Shown one piece after another: positions 1-9,530 of a DNA stretch of 40,703 nucleotides (its first letter is position 1; every line of letters starts with the position of its first letter). Position numbers and translations under genes: made by a program. The stretch covers positions 1 to 40,703 of the forward strand of contig DASZUS010000097.1 in the NCBI GenBank assembly GCA_035547515.1, in the 5' to 3' direction. The notes beneath the pieces were generated by a model that did no database searches, was not told the DNA's origin, and saw nothing but the letters and a program-made list of their open reading frames with translations. Origin of the DNA: DASZTV01 sp035547515. GTDB taxonomy: Bacteria > Actinomycetota > Actinomycetes > JAFAQI01.

Positions 1-4
1 GGAC

Positions 5-208
5 TCAGAGAGCCCGGACGTTCTCCGCCTGCGGACCCTTCTGGCCCTGCGTCACGTCGAACTCGACGTTCTGACCCTCGTCGAGGGTGCGGTAGCCGTT
101 GCCCTGAATCGCGCTGAAGTGAACGAAAACGTCCGCGCTGCCGTCGCCGGGGGCGATGAAGCCGTAGCCCTTCTCAGCGTTGAACCACTTGACGGTGCCC
201 TGAGCCAT
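5..208 (-). CDS. cspA: Cold-shock protein (CspA family)
   Basis: A complete 67-residue single cold-shock domain protein, the usual length for the family. It should bind single-stranded RNA/DNA in the cytoplasm and act as an RNA chaperone. Both nucleic-acid-binding motifs are visible: RNP1 KGYGFI at residues 13-18 and RNP2 VFVHFSAI at 27-34. The ATG at 208 is preceded on the minus strand by two AAGG-type ribosome-binding sequences. The upstream leader is about 85 nt, in keeping with the long leaders of csp genes. It is transcribed alone; the next minus-strand gene ends at 355. Family assignment is near certain. Whether it is cold-induced or constitutive cannot be told from the sequence. Confidence 0.97.
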   Translation of the reverse strand: MAQGTVKWFNAEKGYGFIAPGDGSADVFVHFSAIQGNGYRTLDEGQNVEFDVTQGQKGPQAENVRAL

Positions 209-354
209 GAACCTTGATCCTTAACTGCTCGCCCCGAATGGGACTTGGTCGACGCGGTGCTCTCGAATGACAGCGGACAAGCGCGTGGAAGTTTCCCGCT
301 ATACAACGAGAACCCGACCTCGGGAAAAAGGCTAACACCGCAGGACGGTTCGGA
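209..354 (-). promoter_or_regulatory. cspA promoter and long 5' leader
   Basis: This gene-free stretch separates dus from cspA. On the minus strand a TATAGC hexamer (303-298) is the best -10 candidate and would place the start of transcription near 291, giving a leader of about 83 nt. A GC-rich CCCG/CGGG element flanked by an A/T run lies just upstream (about 322-340). I see no good -35. Promoter position is inference; a structured leader is expected for csp genes. Confidence 0.4.
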
Positions 355-1485
<1,131 letters not shown>

Positions 1486-1509
1486 AGGAACCTCAGCGTC
1501 ATCGAAACC

Positions 1510-2109
1510 TCAGCGCCACAGCGTCACGATCCCTACCCCGAGCTCGGCGAGCAGCCGTCGTACCACCGGCAGCGAGAGCCCGATCACGTTGCTCGGGTCG
1601 CCCTCGATGCGGTCGATGAACGGCGCCGCGCGGCCGTCGAGGGTGAACGCGCCCGCCACCTCGAGCGGCTCGCCGGTGGCGACGTAGGCCGCGACCTCGT
1701 CGTCCGACGGGGTGCCGAACCACACCGTCGTTGCGCCGATGCCGTTCGCGGACTTCCCGGTGTCGAGGTCGATCAGGTGATGGCCGGTGAGCAGTACGCC
1801 GGTTCGCCCGCGCATGTCCTGCCATCGGGCGGACGCGGCCTCCGGCGTACCGGGCTTGCCCAGCGCCTGGCCGTCGAGGACGAGAGTGGAGTCCGCGCCG
1901 AGCACCAGCGCATCCGGTGAGCTGGCAGCGGCCGCCACCGCGGACGCCTTGAGCCTTGCGAGCTCCAGCACCATGGCCTCGGGATCGTCGGTCGGGACGG
2001 TGCTCTCGTCGACGCCGCTGACGGCCACGATCGGGTCGATCCCGGCGTCTTGCAGTAGCCGAAGGCGGGCAGGCGAGGCCGAGGCGAGGATCAGCGCTCG
2101 ACGGGACAC
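1510..2109 (-). CDS. maf: Maf-like nucleoside triphosphate pyrophosphatase
   Basis: A 199-residue Maf/HAM1-type house-cleaning enzyme that hydrolyses non-canonical or modified nucleoside triphosphates to monophosphates. The N-terminal SASPARLRLL loop, the VLGADSTLVL strand with the metal-binding acidic residue, and the C-terminal EGDPSNVIGLSLP signature are all present. I place the start at GTG 2109 because homologues begin immediately before the RRALILASASP strand; an ATG at 2196 would add 29 residues lacking Maf character and run into the divergent gene. It lies upstream of and in line with dusB. Whether it prefers dTTP/UTP-type (YhdE) or other substrates is not resolved. Confidence 0.93.
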   Translation of the reverse strand: MSRRALILASASPARLRLLQDAGIDPIVAVSGVDESTVPTDDPEAMVLELARLKASAVAAAASSPDALVLGADSTLVLDGQALGKPGTPEAASARWQDMRGRTGVLLTGHHLIDLDTGKSANGIGATTVWFGTPSDDEVAAYVATGEPLEVAGAFTLDGRAAPFIDRIEGDPSNVIGLSLPVVRRLLAELGVGIVTLWR

Positions 2110-2177
2110 ATCTAGATGCAAGCATGGCAGGATCGGACGTGGTTCTCGTCGGAGCTCGTCGGCTCGGAGGTCAGGCA

Positions 2178-3926
2178 ATGACTCAGCTCGCTGCACACGG
2201 AACGATCGCGATCCCGGAAGCCACCTCGACCCAGCAGGCCACCTCGATCGAGGCGTGCGACGCGGCGGTCGCCGACCTCGCCGCCAACGCCAAGAGCTGG
2301 GCTGAGGAGCCCGCCGCAGACATGGTCGGGCTGCTCGAACGCCTCAACGACTCCGTCCTGACCTTCGCGGAGGAATGGGTCAAGGTCTCGGCGGCGGCCA
2401 AGCAGTACTCCGTGAACAGTCCGCTGGCGGCCGAGGACTGGACCAGCGTCATGATCACCGGCCGCTACGTGCGGATGCTGCAGATGGCGCTGACCGACAT
2501 CGCCGCTGGCCGCAAGCCCACCTTGCCCGGTACGCCGCATCCGGTGCTCGGCGGGCATCAGGCGGTCCCGGCCTTCCCGGTCGACTCCTTCGACAAGGTC
2601 GGCTTCTCCGGCTTCTCGGCAGAGGTGTGGCTGCGCCGCGGTGTGACGTCGGCCGCCGCGATCGACCATCAGGCGAAGGCCTGGTTCGGCGGCGCGAAGC
2701 CTGGTGTGTCGCTGGTCCTGGGAGCCGGCAACCAGACCTCCATCCCGATCACCGACGCGCTGGACCGGCTCTTCGTCGGTCGCCACGTCGTGGTGCTCAA
2801 GATGAACCCGGTCAACGACTACGCCGGGCCGATCTTCGAAAAGATCTGCGCCGAGCTGATCGACCGGGGCGTCCTGCGGATCGTCTACGGCGGCGCGGAC
2901 GTGGGATCACATCTGGTTCGCCATGAGGACGTCACCGACGTGCACGTCACGGGCTCGGACAAGACGTTCGAGGCGATCGTCTTCGGCGGTGGCCCTGAGG
3001 GCCTCACCCGCAAGGCGGCGAAGGACCCGCTGGTCACCAAGCCGGTCACGGGCGAGCTCGGCAACGTCTCGCCGGTCATCGTCGTACCGGGGCCGTGGGC
3101 GCCGAAGGACGTCAGCTTCCAGGCTCAGAACATCGCCGCGATGCTCACCAACAACGCCGGCTTCAACTGCATCGCGCTGCGCGCGCTGATCACCTCGAAC
3201 TCGTGGGAGCAGCGCGGTGCCCTGCTCGAGGCGATCAAGAGCACGCTGCGGGACACCCAGGACCGCTACGCCTACTACCCGGGCGCTCGGGCACGCTGGG
3301 AGGCCTTCGTCGGCGCCCACCCCGACGCCGAGCGGTTCGGTGAGGAGGCCAACGGCTGCGTCCCGTGGACGATGATCCCTGGGCTGCGGCCCGGCTCGCC
3401 CGACGAGATCGCGTTCACGACCGAGGCGTTCAACGGGGTATTCGGTGAGGTCGGCATCGACGCCGACAACACCGTCGACTTCATCCGCAAAGCGGTCGAG
3501 TTCGCCAACGATGGCCTGTGGGGCACGCTCGGCTGCTCGCTGGTCGTGCACCCGAAGTCGCTGAAGGATCCCGCGGTGGCCGACGCGGTCGAGCAGGCGA
3601 TCGCCGATCTTCGCTACGGCACCATCGGCGTCAACCACTGGTCGGCCGTCGGCTTCCTGCTCGGTACGACGCCGTGGGGCGCCTACCCGGGTCACACGAT
3701 CGATGACGTCCAGTCGGGCATCGGCTTCGTGCACAACTCGATCATGCTGGCTGAAGAAGACATCGAGAAGACCGTCGTCCGCGGCCCGTTCCGGATGCCG
3801 ATCAAGCCGATGTGGTTCGCCTCGCACAAGTCGGCACACCGGGCGAGCGAGCTCGCCGCCAAGCTGATGGCAAAGCCGTCCTGGGGCAAGGTCCCCGGGC
3901 TGGTGACGACTGCGTTGCGCGGATAG
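2178..3926 (+). CDS. Aldehyde dehydrogenase family protein
   Basis: A 582-residue NAD(P)-dependent aldehyde dehydrogenase, longer than the roughly 480-500 residues of classical members. The catalytic cysteine is C331 in NNAGFNCIALRAL and the general base is E293 in GELGNVSPVIVV; the Rossmann segment includes SLVLGAGNQTSIP. The extra length lies in the N-terminal 100 residues and in loops, as in a divergent actinobacterial subgroup. Start ATG 2178 is preferred over 2124 because GGAGG lies at 2164-2168. The gene is divergent from maf with a 68-bp gap. A weak 5-bp stem (TGCGC/GCGCA, 3916-3930) spans its stop codon. Substrate is unknown. Confidence 0.9.
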   Translation: MTQLAAHGTIAIPEATSTQQATSIEACDAAVADLAANAKSWAEEPAADMVGLLERLNDSVLTFAEEWVKVSAAAKQYSVNSPLAAEDWTSVMITGRYVRMLQMALTDIAAGRKPTLPGTPHPVLGGHQAVPAFPVDSFDKVGFSGFSAEVWLRRGVTSAAAIDHQAKAWFGGAKPGVSLVLGAGNQTSIPITDALDRLFVGRHVVVLKMNPVNDYAGPIFEKICAELIDRGVLRIVYGGADVGSHLVRHEDVTDVHVTGSDKTFEAIVFGGGPEGLTRKAAKDPLVTKPVTGELGNVSPVIVVPGPWAPKDVSFQAQNIAAMLTNNAGFNCIALRALITSNSWEQRGALLEAIKSTLRDTQDRYAYYPGARARWEAFVGAHPDAERFGEEANGCVPWTMIPGLRPGSPDEIAFTTEAFNGVFGEVGIDADNTVDFIRKAVEFANDGLWGTLGCSLVVHPKSLKDPAVADAVEQAIADLRYGTIGVNHWSAVGFLLGTTPWGAYPGHTIDDVQSGIGFVHNSIMLAEEDIEKTVVRGPFRMPIKPMWFASHKSAHRASELAAKLMAKPSWGKVPGLVTTALRG

Positions 3927-3963
3927 CGCACTCAACTCAAACTGCGGGGATAGGGGTCGAACG

Positions 3964-4848
3964 TTGAATCGCGTCGCTTCGGGATTGGCGGCGCTGGCCG
4001 CGGCGACCGTCGCGCTGGCCGGTTGCGGCAGCTCGAGCTCGGGGGGAGGCGCGACGGCCACGCCGACCGGCACCGCGTCGAGCGCCTCGCTGATCGCGGG
4101 CTGCTCACCGAGCACGCTGCAGACGGTCTCGGCAGGCAACATCACGATCGGTGTCGACCAGCCGGTCTACCCGCCGTGGTTCAACGACAACAACTCGCCA
4201 ATCGACGGCAACGGGTTTGAGAGCGCGGTCGATCTGGCGATCGCCAAGGAGCTCGGCTACGGCCCGTCGCAGATCAAGGTCAAGCGGATCACCTTCACGC
4301 AGGCGATCGGCCCGGCCGCTCGTGACTTCGACTACGACCTCGACGAGTTCACGATCAACGCCGGCCGTGAGAAGGCCGTCGACTTCTCCACGCCGTACTA
4401 CGACGTCGCCGAGGCAGTGGTGGCGATGCAGGGTACGAAGGCGGCCGCGGTGACCACGCTCGCCGGGCTCAAGTCGCTGAAGCTCGGAGCCCAGTCGGGC
4501 AGCACCGACCAGCAGACGATCAGCGACGTGATCAAGCCGTCCAGCTCGGCGTTCTTCGGCAGCAACGCGCTGGCTGTGCAGGCATTGAAGAACGGCCAGA
4601 TCGACGGCCTCGTCGTGGACCTGCCGACCGCTTTCTACATCACCTCGGCACAGGTCAAGGGCAGCGTGATCGTGGGGCAGCTGCCAACCGGCTCCAACCC
4701 GGAGCAGTTCGGAGCGTTGCTCGCCAAGGACAGCCCGCTGACCTCGTGCGTGAGCAAGGCGGTGCAGGCGCTGAAGGCGAGCGGCCAGCTCGCGGCGATC
4801 CAGAACAAGTGGCTCGCGCAGGAAGGCAACGCGCCTGTCCTTCAGTAA
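3964..4848 (+). CDS. Polar amino-acid ABC transporter substrate-binding lipoprotein
   Basis: A 294-residue family 3 (SBP_bac_3) solute-binding protein that captures a polar amino acid or related molecule outside the membrane and passes it to the permease encoded next. Residues 1-21 form a lipoprotein signal ending in LAGC, with C21 as the lipidated cysteine, followed by a Ser/Gly/Thr-rich tether to about residue 45. Two periplasmic-binding lobes follow (ITIGVDQPVYPPWF onward, then LKLGAQSGSTDQQTI). The start is TTG 3964, supported by a purine-rich GGGGATAGGGG sequence just upstream. It is the first gene of the SBP-permease-ATPase operon. The ligand cannot be read from sequence. Confidence 0.93.
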   Translation: MNRVASGLAALAAATVALAGCGSSSSGGGATATPTGTASSASLIAGCSPSTLQTVSAGNITIGVDQPVYPPWFNDNNSPIDGNGFESAVDLAIAKELGYGPSQIKVKRITFTQAIGPAARDFDYDLDEFTINAGREKAVDFSTPYYDVAEAVVAMQGTKAAAVTTLAGLKSLKLGAQSGSTDQQTISDVIKPSSSAFFGSNALAVQALKNGQIDGLVVDLPTAFYITSAQVKGSVIVGQLPTGSNPEQFGALLAKDSPLTSCVSKAVQALKASGQLAAIQNKWLAQEGNAPVLQ

Positions 4849-5698
4849 GGAGTTCGAGCTCTCCGAGAAGGAGCAGTGGCGGCGGTCGTACCGCCGCGCG
4901 CAGCAGCGCCGCTCGACGCTGGTCGCCGTCGTCAGCACTCTGGTGGTGGCGGTCGCCGCGTGGCTAGCCGTCACTCACGCGCCCGGCTGGCACGACGCGC
5001 GCATGACCTTCTTCTCCGGGCATTCGTTCCGCCATGACACCGGCCCGATCGCGAAGGCCATGCTCGTCGACCTGGAGATCCTGGCGATCTCGGTGCCTTG
5101 CATCCTGGTGCTCGCTCTGGTCGTCGCAACAATGCGGACTTCGGTGAGTCCGGTGCTCGCGCCGTTGCGCATCGGCGGCGCGCTCTACGTCGATGTCTTC
5201 CGCGGCTGCCCGATGATCCTGCTACTGATCCTTTTCGGCGTCGGCATTCCGTCGCTGCGGCTGCACGGGGTGACCAACTCGGCGGAAGTGTGGGGCGGGA
5301 CCGCGATCATCCTGTCGTACAGCGGGTTCGTCACCGAGGACTTCCGCGCCGGGATCCTCTCGGTCCATCCCAGCCAGCGTGCGGCTGCTCGGTCACTCGG
5401 CCTCAGCTCCGCGCAGACGATGCGGCTCGTCGTGCTGCCGCAGGCGATCCGCAATGTGATCCCGGTATTGCTCAACGAGTTCGTTTCGTTGCAGCGCGAC
5501 GTCGGGTTGGTCGGGATCGTCGGCGCTGTCGTCGATGCGGTGCAGCAGGCGACCATCGACTACGAGGGCAACTTCAACTTCACGCCGGTGGTGATCGCAG
5601 CGCTGCTGTTCATGGTTCTCGCCATCCCGAGCGGTCGCCTCGCCGATCGCTACAACATCCGCGCTTACCAACGCCAGCAGGCCGGAGGCCTCGTATGA
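4835..5698 (+). CDS. Polar amino-acid ABC transporter permease, probable CTG start
   Basis: A HisM/GlnP-type membrane permease of about 287 residues, the single permease of this importer. The EAA loop region, AARSLGLSSAQTMRLVVLPQAIR, sits around residue 190 and docks onto the ATPase. The first ATG/GTG/TTG in this frame is GTG 4943, yet the frame is open well upstream and encodes SKEFELSEKEQWRRSYRRAQ followed by a hydrophobic helix. That charged stretch plus helix is typical of this permease group. The best start is therefore CTG 4835, eight bases after AGGAAGG and overlapping the SBP gene by 14 bp. If wrong, GTG 4943 would truncate the first membrane helix. The stop overlaps the ATPase start (ATGA). 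Confidence 0.85.
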   Translation: MSFSKEFELSEKEQWRRSYRRAQQRRSTLVAVVSTLVVAVAAWLAVTHAPGWHDARMTFFSGHSFRHDTGPIAKAMLVDLEILAISVPCILVLALVVATMRTSVSPVLAPLRIGGALYVDVFRGCPMILLLILFGVGIPSLRLHGVTNSAEVWGGTAIILSYSGFVTEDFRAGILSVHPSQRAAARSLGLSSAQTMRLVVLPQAIRNVIPVLLNEFVSLQRDVGLVGIVGAVVDAVQQATIDYEGNFNFTPVVIAALLFMVLAIPSGRLADRYNIRAYQRQQAGGLV

Positions 5699-6435
5699 CG
5701 GGCCCGGTCCTCGACGTCCGCAACGTGCACAAGCACTACGGCGACGCCCGAGTGCTCAACGGCATCGACCTGACCATCGAGCAGGGGCAGGTTGTCGTGC
5801 TGATCGGCGGATCTGGCTCGGGCAAGTCGACGCTGCTGCGGTGCATCAACCTGCTCGAGGTGATCACCGACGGCGAGATCGTGCTCGACGGCGAGGAGAT
5901 CACGGACCCGCGCGTCGATGCCGATGCGGTACGCCGCAAGATCGGCGTCGTCTTCCAGGCGTACAACCTGTTCCCGCACATGACGGCGCTGCGCAACGTC
6001 GCCCTCGCGCCGCGCGTCGTCGGCAAGCTCTCCCGAGCGGATGCGACACAGCGCGCTCAGGCGCTGATCCAGCGCGTCGGGCTCGCGGACAAGGCTTCGT
6101 CGTACCCGGATCGGCTTTCCGGCGGCCAGCAGCAACGAATCGCGATCGCGCGGGCCCTGGCCAACGAGCCGCGGCTGCTGCTGCTCGACGAGGTCACGAG
6201 CGCGCTCGACCCGGAGTTGGTCGGCGAGGTCCTCGACCTGATCGGCGAGCTCAAGCAGTCCGGGATGACGATCCTGATGGCGACGCACGAGATGGGCTTC
6301 GCCCGCCGGGTGGCCGACAAGGTTTGCTTCCTCGCCGACGGTGTCGTGGCCGAGTCCGGCCCGCCCGAGCAGGTTCTCGGAGCTCCGGAGAGCCCGCGAC
6401 TGCGACAGTTCCTATCCCGAGTGCTGTCCCACTAG
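5695..6435 (+). CDS. Polar amino-acid ABC transporter ATP-binding protein
   Basis: A 246-residue ATPase that energises the importer from the cytoplasmic face. Walker A is GGSGSGKST with K44, the Q-loop lies in VVFQAYNLFPHMTA, the ABC signature is LSGGQQQR, Walker B is LLLLDEVTSALD, and the switch histidine is in MATHEMGFA. Length and motif order match GlnQ/HisP. The ATG at 5695 overlaps the permease stop as ATGA, indicating translational coupling. An open frame extends much further upstream but that part is antisense-like shadow of the permease and lacks ATPase character. Substrate specificity rests with the binding protein. Confidence 0.96.
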   Translation: MTGPVLDVRNVHKHYGDARVLNGIDLTIEQGQVVVLIGGSGSGKSTLLRCINLLEVITDGEIVLDGEEITDPRVDADAVRRKIGVVFQAYNLFPHMTALRNVALAPRVVGKLSRADATQRAQALIQRVGLADKASSYPDRLSGGQQQRIAIARALANEPRLLLLDEVTSALDPELVGEVLDLIGELKQSGMTILMATHEMGFARRVADKVCFLADGVVAESGPPEQVLGAPESPRLRQFLSRVLSH

Positions 6436-6457
6436 TCGGACGGGCTAGGAAGGAAGG

Positions 6458-7471
6458 ATGAGTCTTCCTACCCGGGTGCTTGGCCGCGACAGCTCGCTGA
6501 CCGTCTCGATGCAGGGTCTTGGCTGCATGGGGATGTCGCAGTCCTATGGCAAGGCCGATCCCGAGGAGTCGCGACTGACGATCCTCCGTGCGCTCGACCT
6601 TGGTGTGACGTTCCTCGACACCGCGGACATCTACGGCGGCGGTCATAACGAGCACATCGTCGGCAAGGCGATCAAGGGCCGCCGCGACGAGGTGGTTCTC
6701 GCGACGAAGTTCTCGCTGTCGCGTGCCGAGGACGGCACGATGAAGATCAACGGCCACCCCGACTACGTGCGCAAGTGCATCGACGCCAGCCTCGAGCGAC
6801 TGGGTGTCGGCCACGTCGACCTCTACTACCAGCACCGCGTCGATCCGACGGTCCCGATCGAGGACACGGTCGGCGCGATGGCAGAGCAGGTGGCGGCCGG
6901 CAAGGTCCGCCACCTCGGGCTGTCGGAGGCGAGTGCCGAGAGCCTGGAGCGCGCCGTGTCGGTGCATCCCATCACTGCCCTGCAGTCCGAGTGGTCGCTG
7001 TGGACGCGCGAGCTCGAAGAGGAAGTGCTGCCGACCGCTCGACGGCTCGGGATCGGCATCGTGCCGTTCAGCCCGCTCGGCCGAGGTTTCCTCACCGGCG
7101 CGATCACCAGCCCGGACGACTTCGCCGAAGACGACTTCCGCCGCTTCAACCCGCGGTTCCAGGGCGAGAACTTCGTGAAGAACCTCGAACTGGTCGACGC
7201 CGTACGGAGCATGGCGGAGGAGAAGGGCTGCACGCCGGGCCAGCTGGCCCTGGCGTGGGTGCAGGCGCAGGGTGACGACGTCGTCGCGATCCCGGGCACC
7301 AAGCGCCGGGCGTACCTCGAGGAGAACGTCGCGGCGTGCGAGGTGACCATGAGCCAAGCCGATCTCGACCGGCTGGACGCGATCGCCCCCGTAGGGGTGG
7401 CGGCCGGCGGTCGCTATGCCACGACCGGAGGTCTGCGCACGACGTACGGCGACTCACCGCCTCGCGGCTGA
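6458..7471 (+). CDS. Aldo/keto reductase
   Basis: A 337-residue NADPH-dependent oxidoreductase of the AKR superfamily, close to the YajO/AKR13-like group. The catalytic tetrad is visible as D54, Y59, K84 and H126 (in DTADIYG, ATKFS and YYQHRVDP). The opening motif LGCMGMS and the C-terminal cofactor loop IPGTKRRAYLEENV also fit. A strong ribosome-binding site AAGGAAGG lies just before ATG 6458. It follows the ABC ATPase by 22 bp and may be co-transcribed, though no functional link to amino-acid uptake is evident. Likely role is reduction of aldehydes or ketones; substrate unknown. Confidence 0.95.
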   Translation: MSLPTRVLGRDSSLTVSMQGLGCMGMSQSYGKADPEESRLTILRALDLGVTFLDTADIYGGGHNEHIVGKAIKGRRDEVVLATKFSLSRAEDGTMKINGHPDYVRKCIDASLERLGVGHVDLYYQHRVDPTVPIEDTVGAMAEQVAAGKVRHLGLSEASAESLERAVSVHPITALQSEWSLWTRELEEEVLPTARRLGIGIVPFSPLGRGFLTGAITSPDDFAEDDFRRFNPRFQGENFVKNLELVDAVRSMAEEKGCTPGQLALAWVQAQGDDVVAIPGTKRRAYLEENVAACEVTMSQADLDRLDAIAPVGVAAGGRYATTGGLRTTYGDSPPRG

Positions 7472-7534
7472 CCCGAGGACGCCCCGGCAAGCTCGCCGAA
7501 GGGCATCCGGCGCGAAGCTGTCACTGCACGGGCC

Positions 7535-7547
7535 TACTGTCCGAAGC
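7535..7547 (+). promoter_or_regulatory. Leaderless -10 box for the AlkB-like gene
   Basis: TACTGT (7535-7540) lies seven bases before ATG 7548, and there is no Shine-Dalgarno sequence. This fits a leaderless transcript starting at the ATG. Inference from position and sequence only. Confidence 0.4.
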
Positions 7548-8180
7548 ATGGCCCCGGACCTTGCCTGGCAACCGTCGTTGCTCGACGGGGGAGAGCCGCG
7601 GATCGACGTGTCGTACGACGGGCTGCGCCGCATCGAGCTCGATGCGCGGTCGTGGGTCGACTACTGCCCGGGCTGGCTCGCCGGGTCGGACTCGGTGTTC
7701 GAGGTGCTCGCTCGGGAGGCGCGCTGGCAGCAGCGCACCGTGACGATGTGGGACAAGCAGGTGCTTGAGCCGCGGCTGACCGCGGGCTGGTCTACCGACG
7801 CCACGCAGGTCCCGCCGCTGCTTGCCGAGATGTGCCGGCTGCTGTCGGCGAGGTACGACGTCGGGTTCGACAGCGTGTGGGTCAACCTCTACCGCGACGG
7901 CCAGGACAGCGTCGCCTGGCACGGCGACCGCAACCGCCTGGTGATGGACCAGCCGATGGTCGCGACCGTCTCCCTCGGGGCCAGACGGCGCTTCCTGCTC
8001 CGCAGGCGGGGGAGCAGCCGGATCGCGCACGAGCTCGCGCCAGGTGCCGGTGACCTGGTGGTGATGGGCGGCGCCTGCCAGCAGGAGTGGGAGCACACCG
8101 TCCCGAAGAGCGCCCGCGTGGTCGGACCGAGGATGGCGGTGACGATCCGCCACAGCCGCCCGCATACGGTGACGGAGTGA
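7548..8180 (+). CDS. AlkB-like 2-oxoglutarate/Fe(II) dioxygenase
   Basis: A 210-residue member of the AlkB family, which oxidatively removes alkyl groups from damaged DNA or RNA bases using iron and 2-oxoglutarate. The iron ligands H125 and D127 (AWHGDRN) and H183 (WEHTVPK) are present, with R195 and R201 in GPRMAVTIRH positioned for 2-oxoglutarate binding. Length is normal for the family. ATG 7548 is chosen over the longer open frame from 7416 because the extra residues are low-complexity shadow of the reductase tail. The stop overlaps the next start as GTGA. Whether the substrate is DNA, RNA or another base is not decidable. Confidence 0.92.
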   Translation: MAPDLAWQPSLLDGGEPRIDVSYDGLRRIELDARSWVDYCPGWLAGSDSVFEVLAREARWQQRTVTMWDKQVLEPRLTAGWSTDATQVPPLLAEMCRLLSARYDVGFDSVWVNLYRDGQDSVAWHGDRNRLVMDQPMVATVSLGARRRFLLRRRGSSRIAHELAPGAGDLVVMGGACQQEWEHTVPKSARVVGPRMAVTIRHSRPHTVTE

Positions 8181-8878
8181 CCGAGTCCGCAGCTCCGCAG
8201 TACCGCCAGTACCGCTACGCGCCGCCGCCCGGCGGGACCGTGATCCTGCTCGTCCGCCACGGCGAGTCAGCTCCCGCCGTCGAGGGGGTCGAAGGTCCGA
8301 TGAAGGACGGTCACACCGACCCGCCGCTCGACCCGGTCGGCGAGGGTCAGGCGCTGCGGGTCGCGGAGCGGCTGCAGCACGAACCGCTGGACGCGATCTA
8401 CGTCAGCAAGCTGCAGCGCACCCAGCAGACCGCCGCACCGTTGGCCGCCAAGCTCGGCCTCGAGCCGAAGATCGACCCTGACATCCACGAGGTCGGGCTC
8501 GGGGAGTGGGAGGGCTGGAAGTTCCGGAAGCTGACCGCCGCGCACGACCCCATCGCGATCCAGATGTTCACCGAGCAGCGGTGGGACGCGATCCCGGGCG
8601 CGGAGTCCAACGACGACTTCGCAGCGCGGCTACGCGCCGGCTTCGGCCGGATTCACGCCGCGCACCCCAACCAGCGAGTCGCCGCGTTCGTCCACGGCGG
8701 CGTGATCGGGATGACGATGTCGATCGCGACCGGCTGCGGGCCGTTCGGGATGATCGGCGCCGACAACGGCTCGATCTCCGAGATCGTCGTGCTGGGCGAG
8801 GAGTGGACGGTACGGCGCTTCAACGACACGACGCATCTCGAAGAGGGCTTCTCGACCGCACCGCAGCCGATGGCCTGA
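8177..8878 (+). CDS. Histidine phosphatase (phosphoglycerate-mutase-like), MSMEG_4193 type
   Basis: A 233-residue histidine phosphatase superfamily enzyme. The phospho-acceptor motif is RHGE (R27, H28, G29, E30), followed by R81 in SKLQRTQQTA, the acid/base E110 in GLGEWEG, and the second histidine H173 in FVHGGVIG. These form the standard 2-His phosphatase pocket. GTG 8177 overlaps the AlkB-like stop (GTGA), so the pair is translationally coupled, although a biochemical connection is unclear. The subfamily naming is tentative; the protein is more likely a phosphatase than a true glycolytic mutase. Its stop is four bases from the convergent response regulator gene. Confidence 0.92.
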   Translation: MTESAAPQYRQYRYAPPPGGTVILLVRHGESAPAVEGVEGPMKDGHTDPPLDPVGEGQALRVAERLQHEPLDAIYVSKLQRTQQTAAPLAAKLGLEPKIDPDIHEVGLGEWEGWKFRKLTAAHDPIAIQMFTEQRWDAIPGAESNDDFAARLRAGFGRIHAAHPNQRVAAFVHGGVIGMTMSIATGCGPFGMIGADNGSISEIVVLGEEWTVRRFNDTTHLEEGFSTAPQPMA

Positions 8879-8882
8879 ACCG

Positions 8883-9530
8883 TTACGGCAACAGCCGGCG
8901 TTCGGTCGCCCAGTGCGCGAGCTCCCGGCGGTTGGACAGCTGGAGCTTGCGTAGGACGGCGGAGACGTGGGTCTCGATCGTCTTGATCGACAGGTACAGC
9001 TCCTCGGCGGCCTCGCGGTAGGAGTAGCCCCGCGCGATCAGCCGCAGGACCTCGCGCTCGCGGGGAGTCAGCGCATTGAGCTCGTCGGCGTCGGACGCCG
9101 CCGCATCGCCGGCGGCGAATGCGTCCAGAACGAATCCGGCCAGTCGCGGTGAGAAGACGGCGTCACCGGAGGCAACCCGTTCCACCGCGACCGCGAGGTC
9201 GTCGCCGCTGATGTTCTTCGTGACATAGCCCCGAGCGCCCGCCCGGATCACCCGGATCACGTCCTCGGGGGAGTCGGACACCGACAGCGCGAGGAACCGG
9301 GGTTTCGGATGCTGCGCGTGGACCGCCGTGATCACGACGTCACCGGTGCCACTCGGCAAATGGACGTCGAGCAGCACGACATCGGGCTCGGTGCGGGCAA
9401 TGCACTCGACCGCCTCGGCAATGTCCGCCGCCTCACCGACGATGTCCAGCCGGTCACCGAGCTCGGTACGCACACCGGAGCGCACCAGCGAATGGTCGTC
9501 GACCAGCACCACCCGAGGTTTCGCGGTCAT
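8883..9530 (-). CDS. LuxR/NarL-family response regulator
   Basis: A 215-residue two-component regulator. The receiver domain (1-120) has the acidic pair D11 D12, phosphorylation site D55 in LLDVHLPSG, and K105 in VTKNISG. The C-terminal helix-turn-helix (about 150-200) begins LTPREREVLRLIARG and continues to HVSAVLRKLQL. The start ATG at 9530 overlaps the end of the upstream kinase gene by four bases, so kinase and regulator are coupled. The likely target is the TCAGGG repeat element in the divergent promoter at 10795-10823, controlling both its own operon and the PspC/LiaF-like gene. That target is inference. Confidence 0.95.
   Translation of the reverse strand: MTAKPRVVLVDDHSLVRSGVRTELGDRLDIVGEAADIAEAVECIARTEPDVVLLDVHLPSGTGDVVITAVHAQHPKPRFLALSVSDSPEDVIRVIRAGARGYVTKNISGDDLAVAVERVASGDAVFSPRLAGFVLDAFAAGDAAASDADELNALTPREREVLRLIARGYSYREAAEELYLSIKTIETHVSAVLRKLQLSNRRELAHWATERRLLP

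Noticed and set aside
1489..1515. Ten-base direct repeat AACCTCAGCG around the dusB ribosome-binding site
   Set aside because: Two copies only, partly within the maf stop region; best explained by chance and by the GAGG needed for translation.
2116..2125. ATGCAAGCAT palindrome between maf and the aldehyde dehydrogenase gene
   Set aside because: Four-base arms alone are too short to call an operator.
2124..2177. Upstream ATG for the aldehyde dehydrogenase
   Set aside because: The added residues have no family character and the GGAGG ribosome-binding site fits ATG 2178.
6251..7357. Minus-strand frame of 368 codons
   Set aside because: Antisense to the aldo/keto reductase, whose catalytic tetrad is intact; no domain seen in the minus frame.
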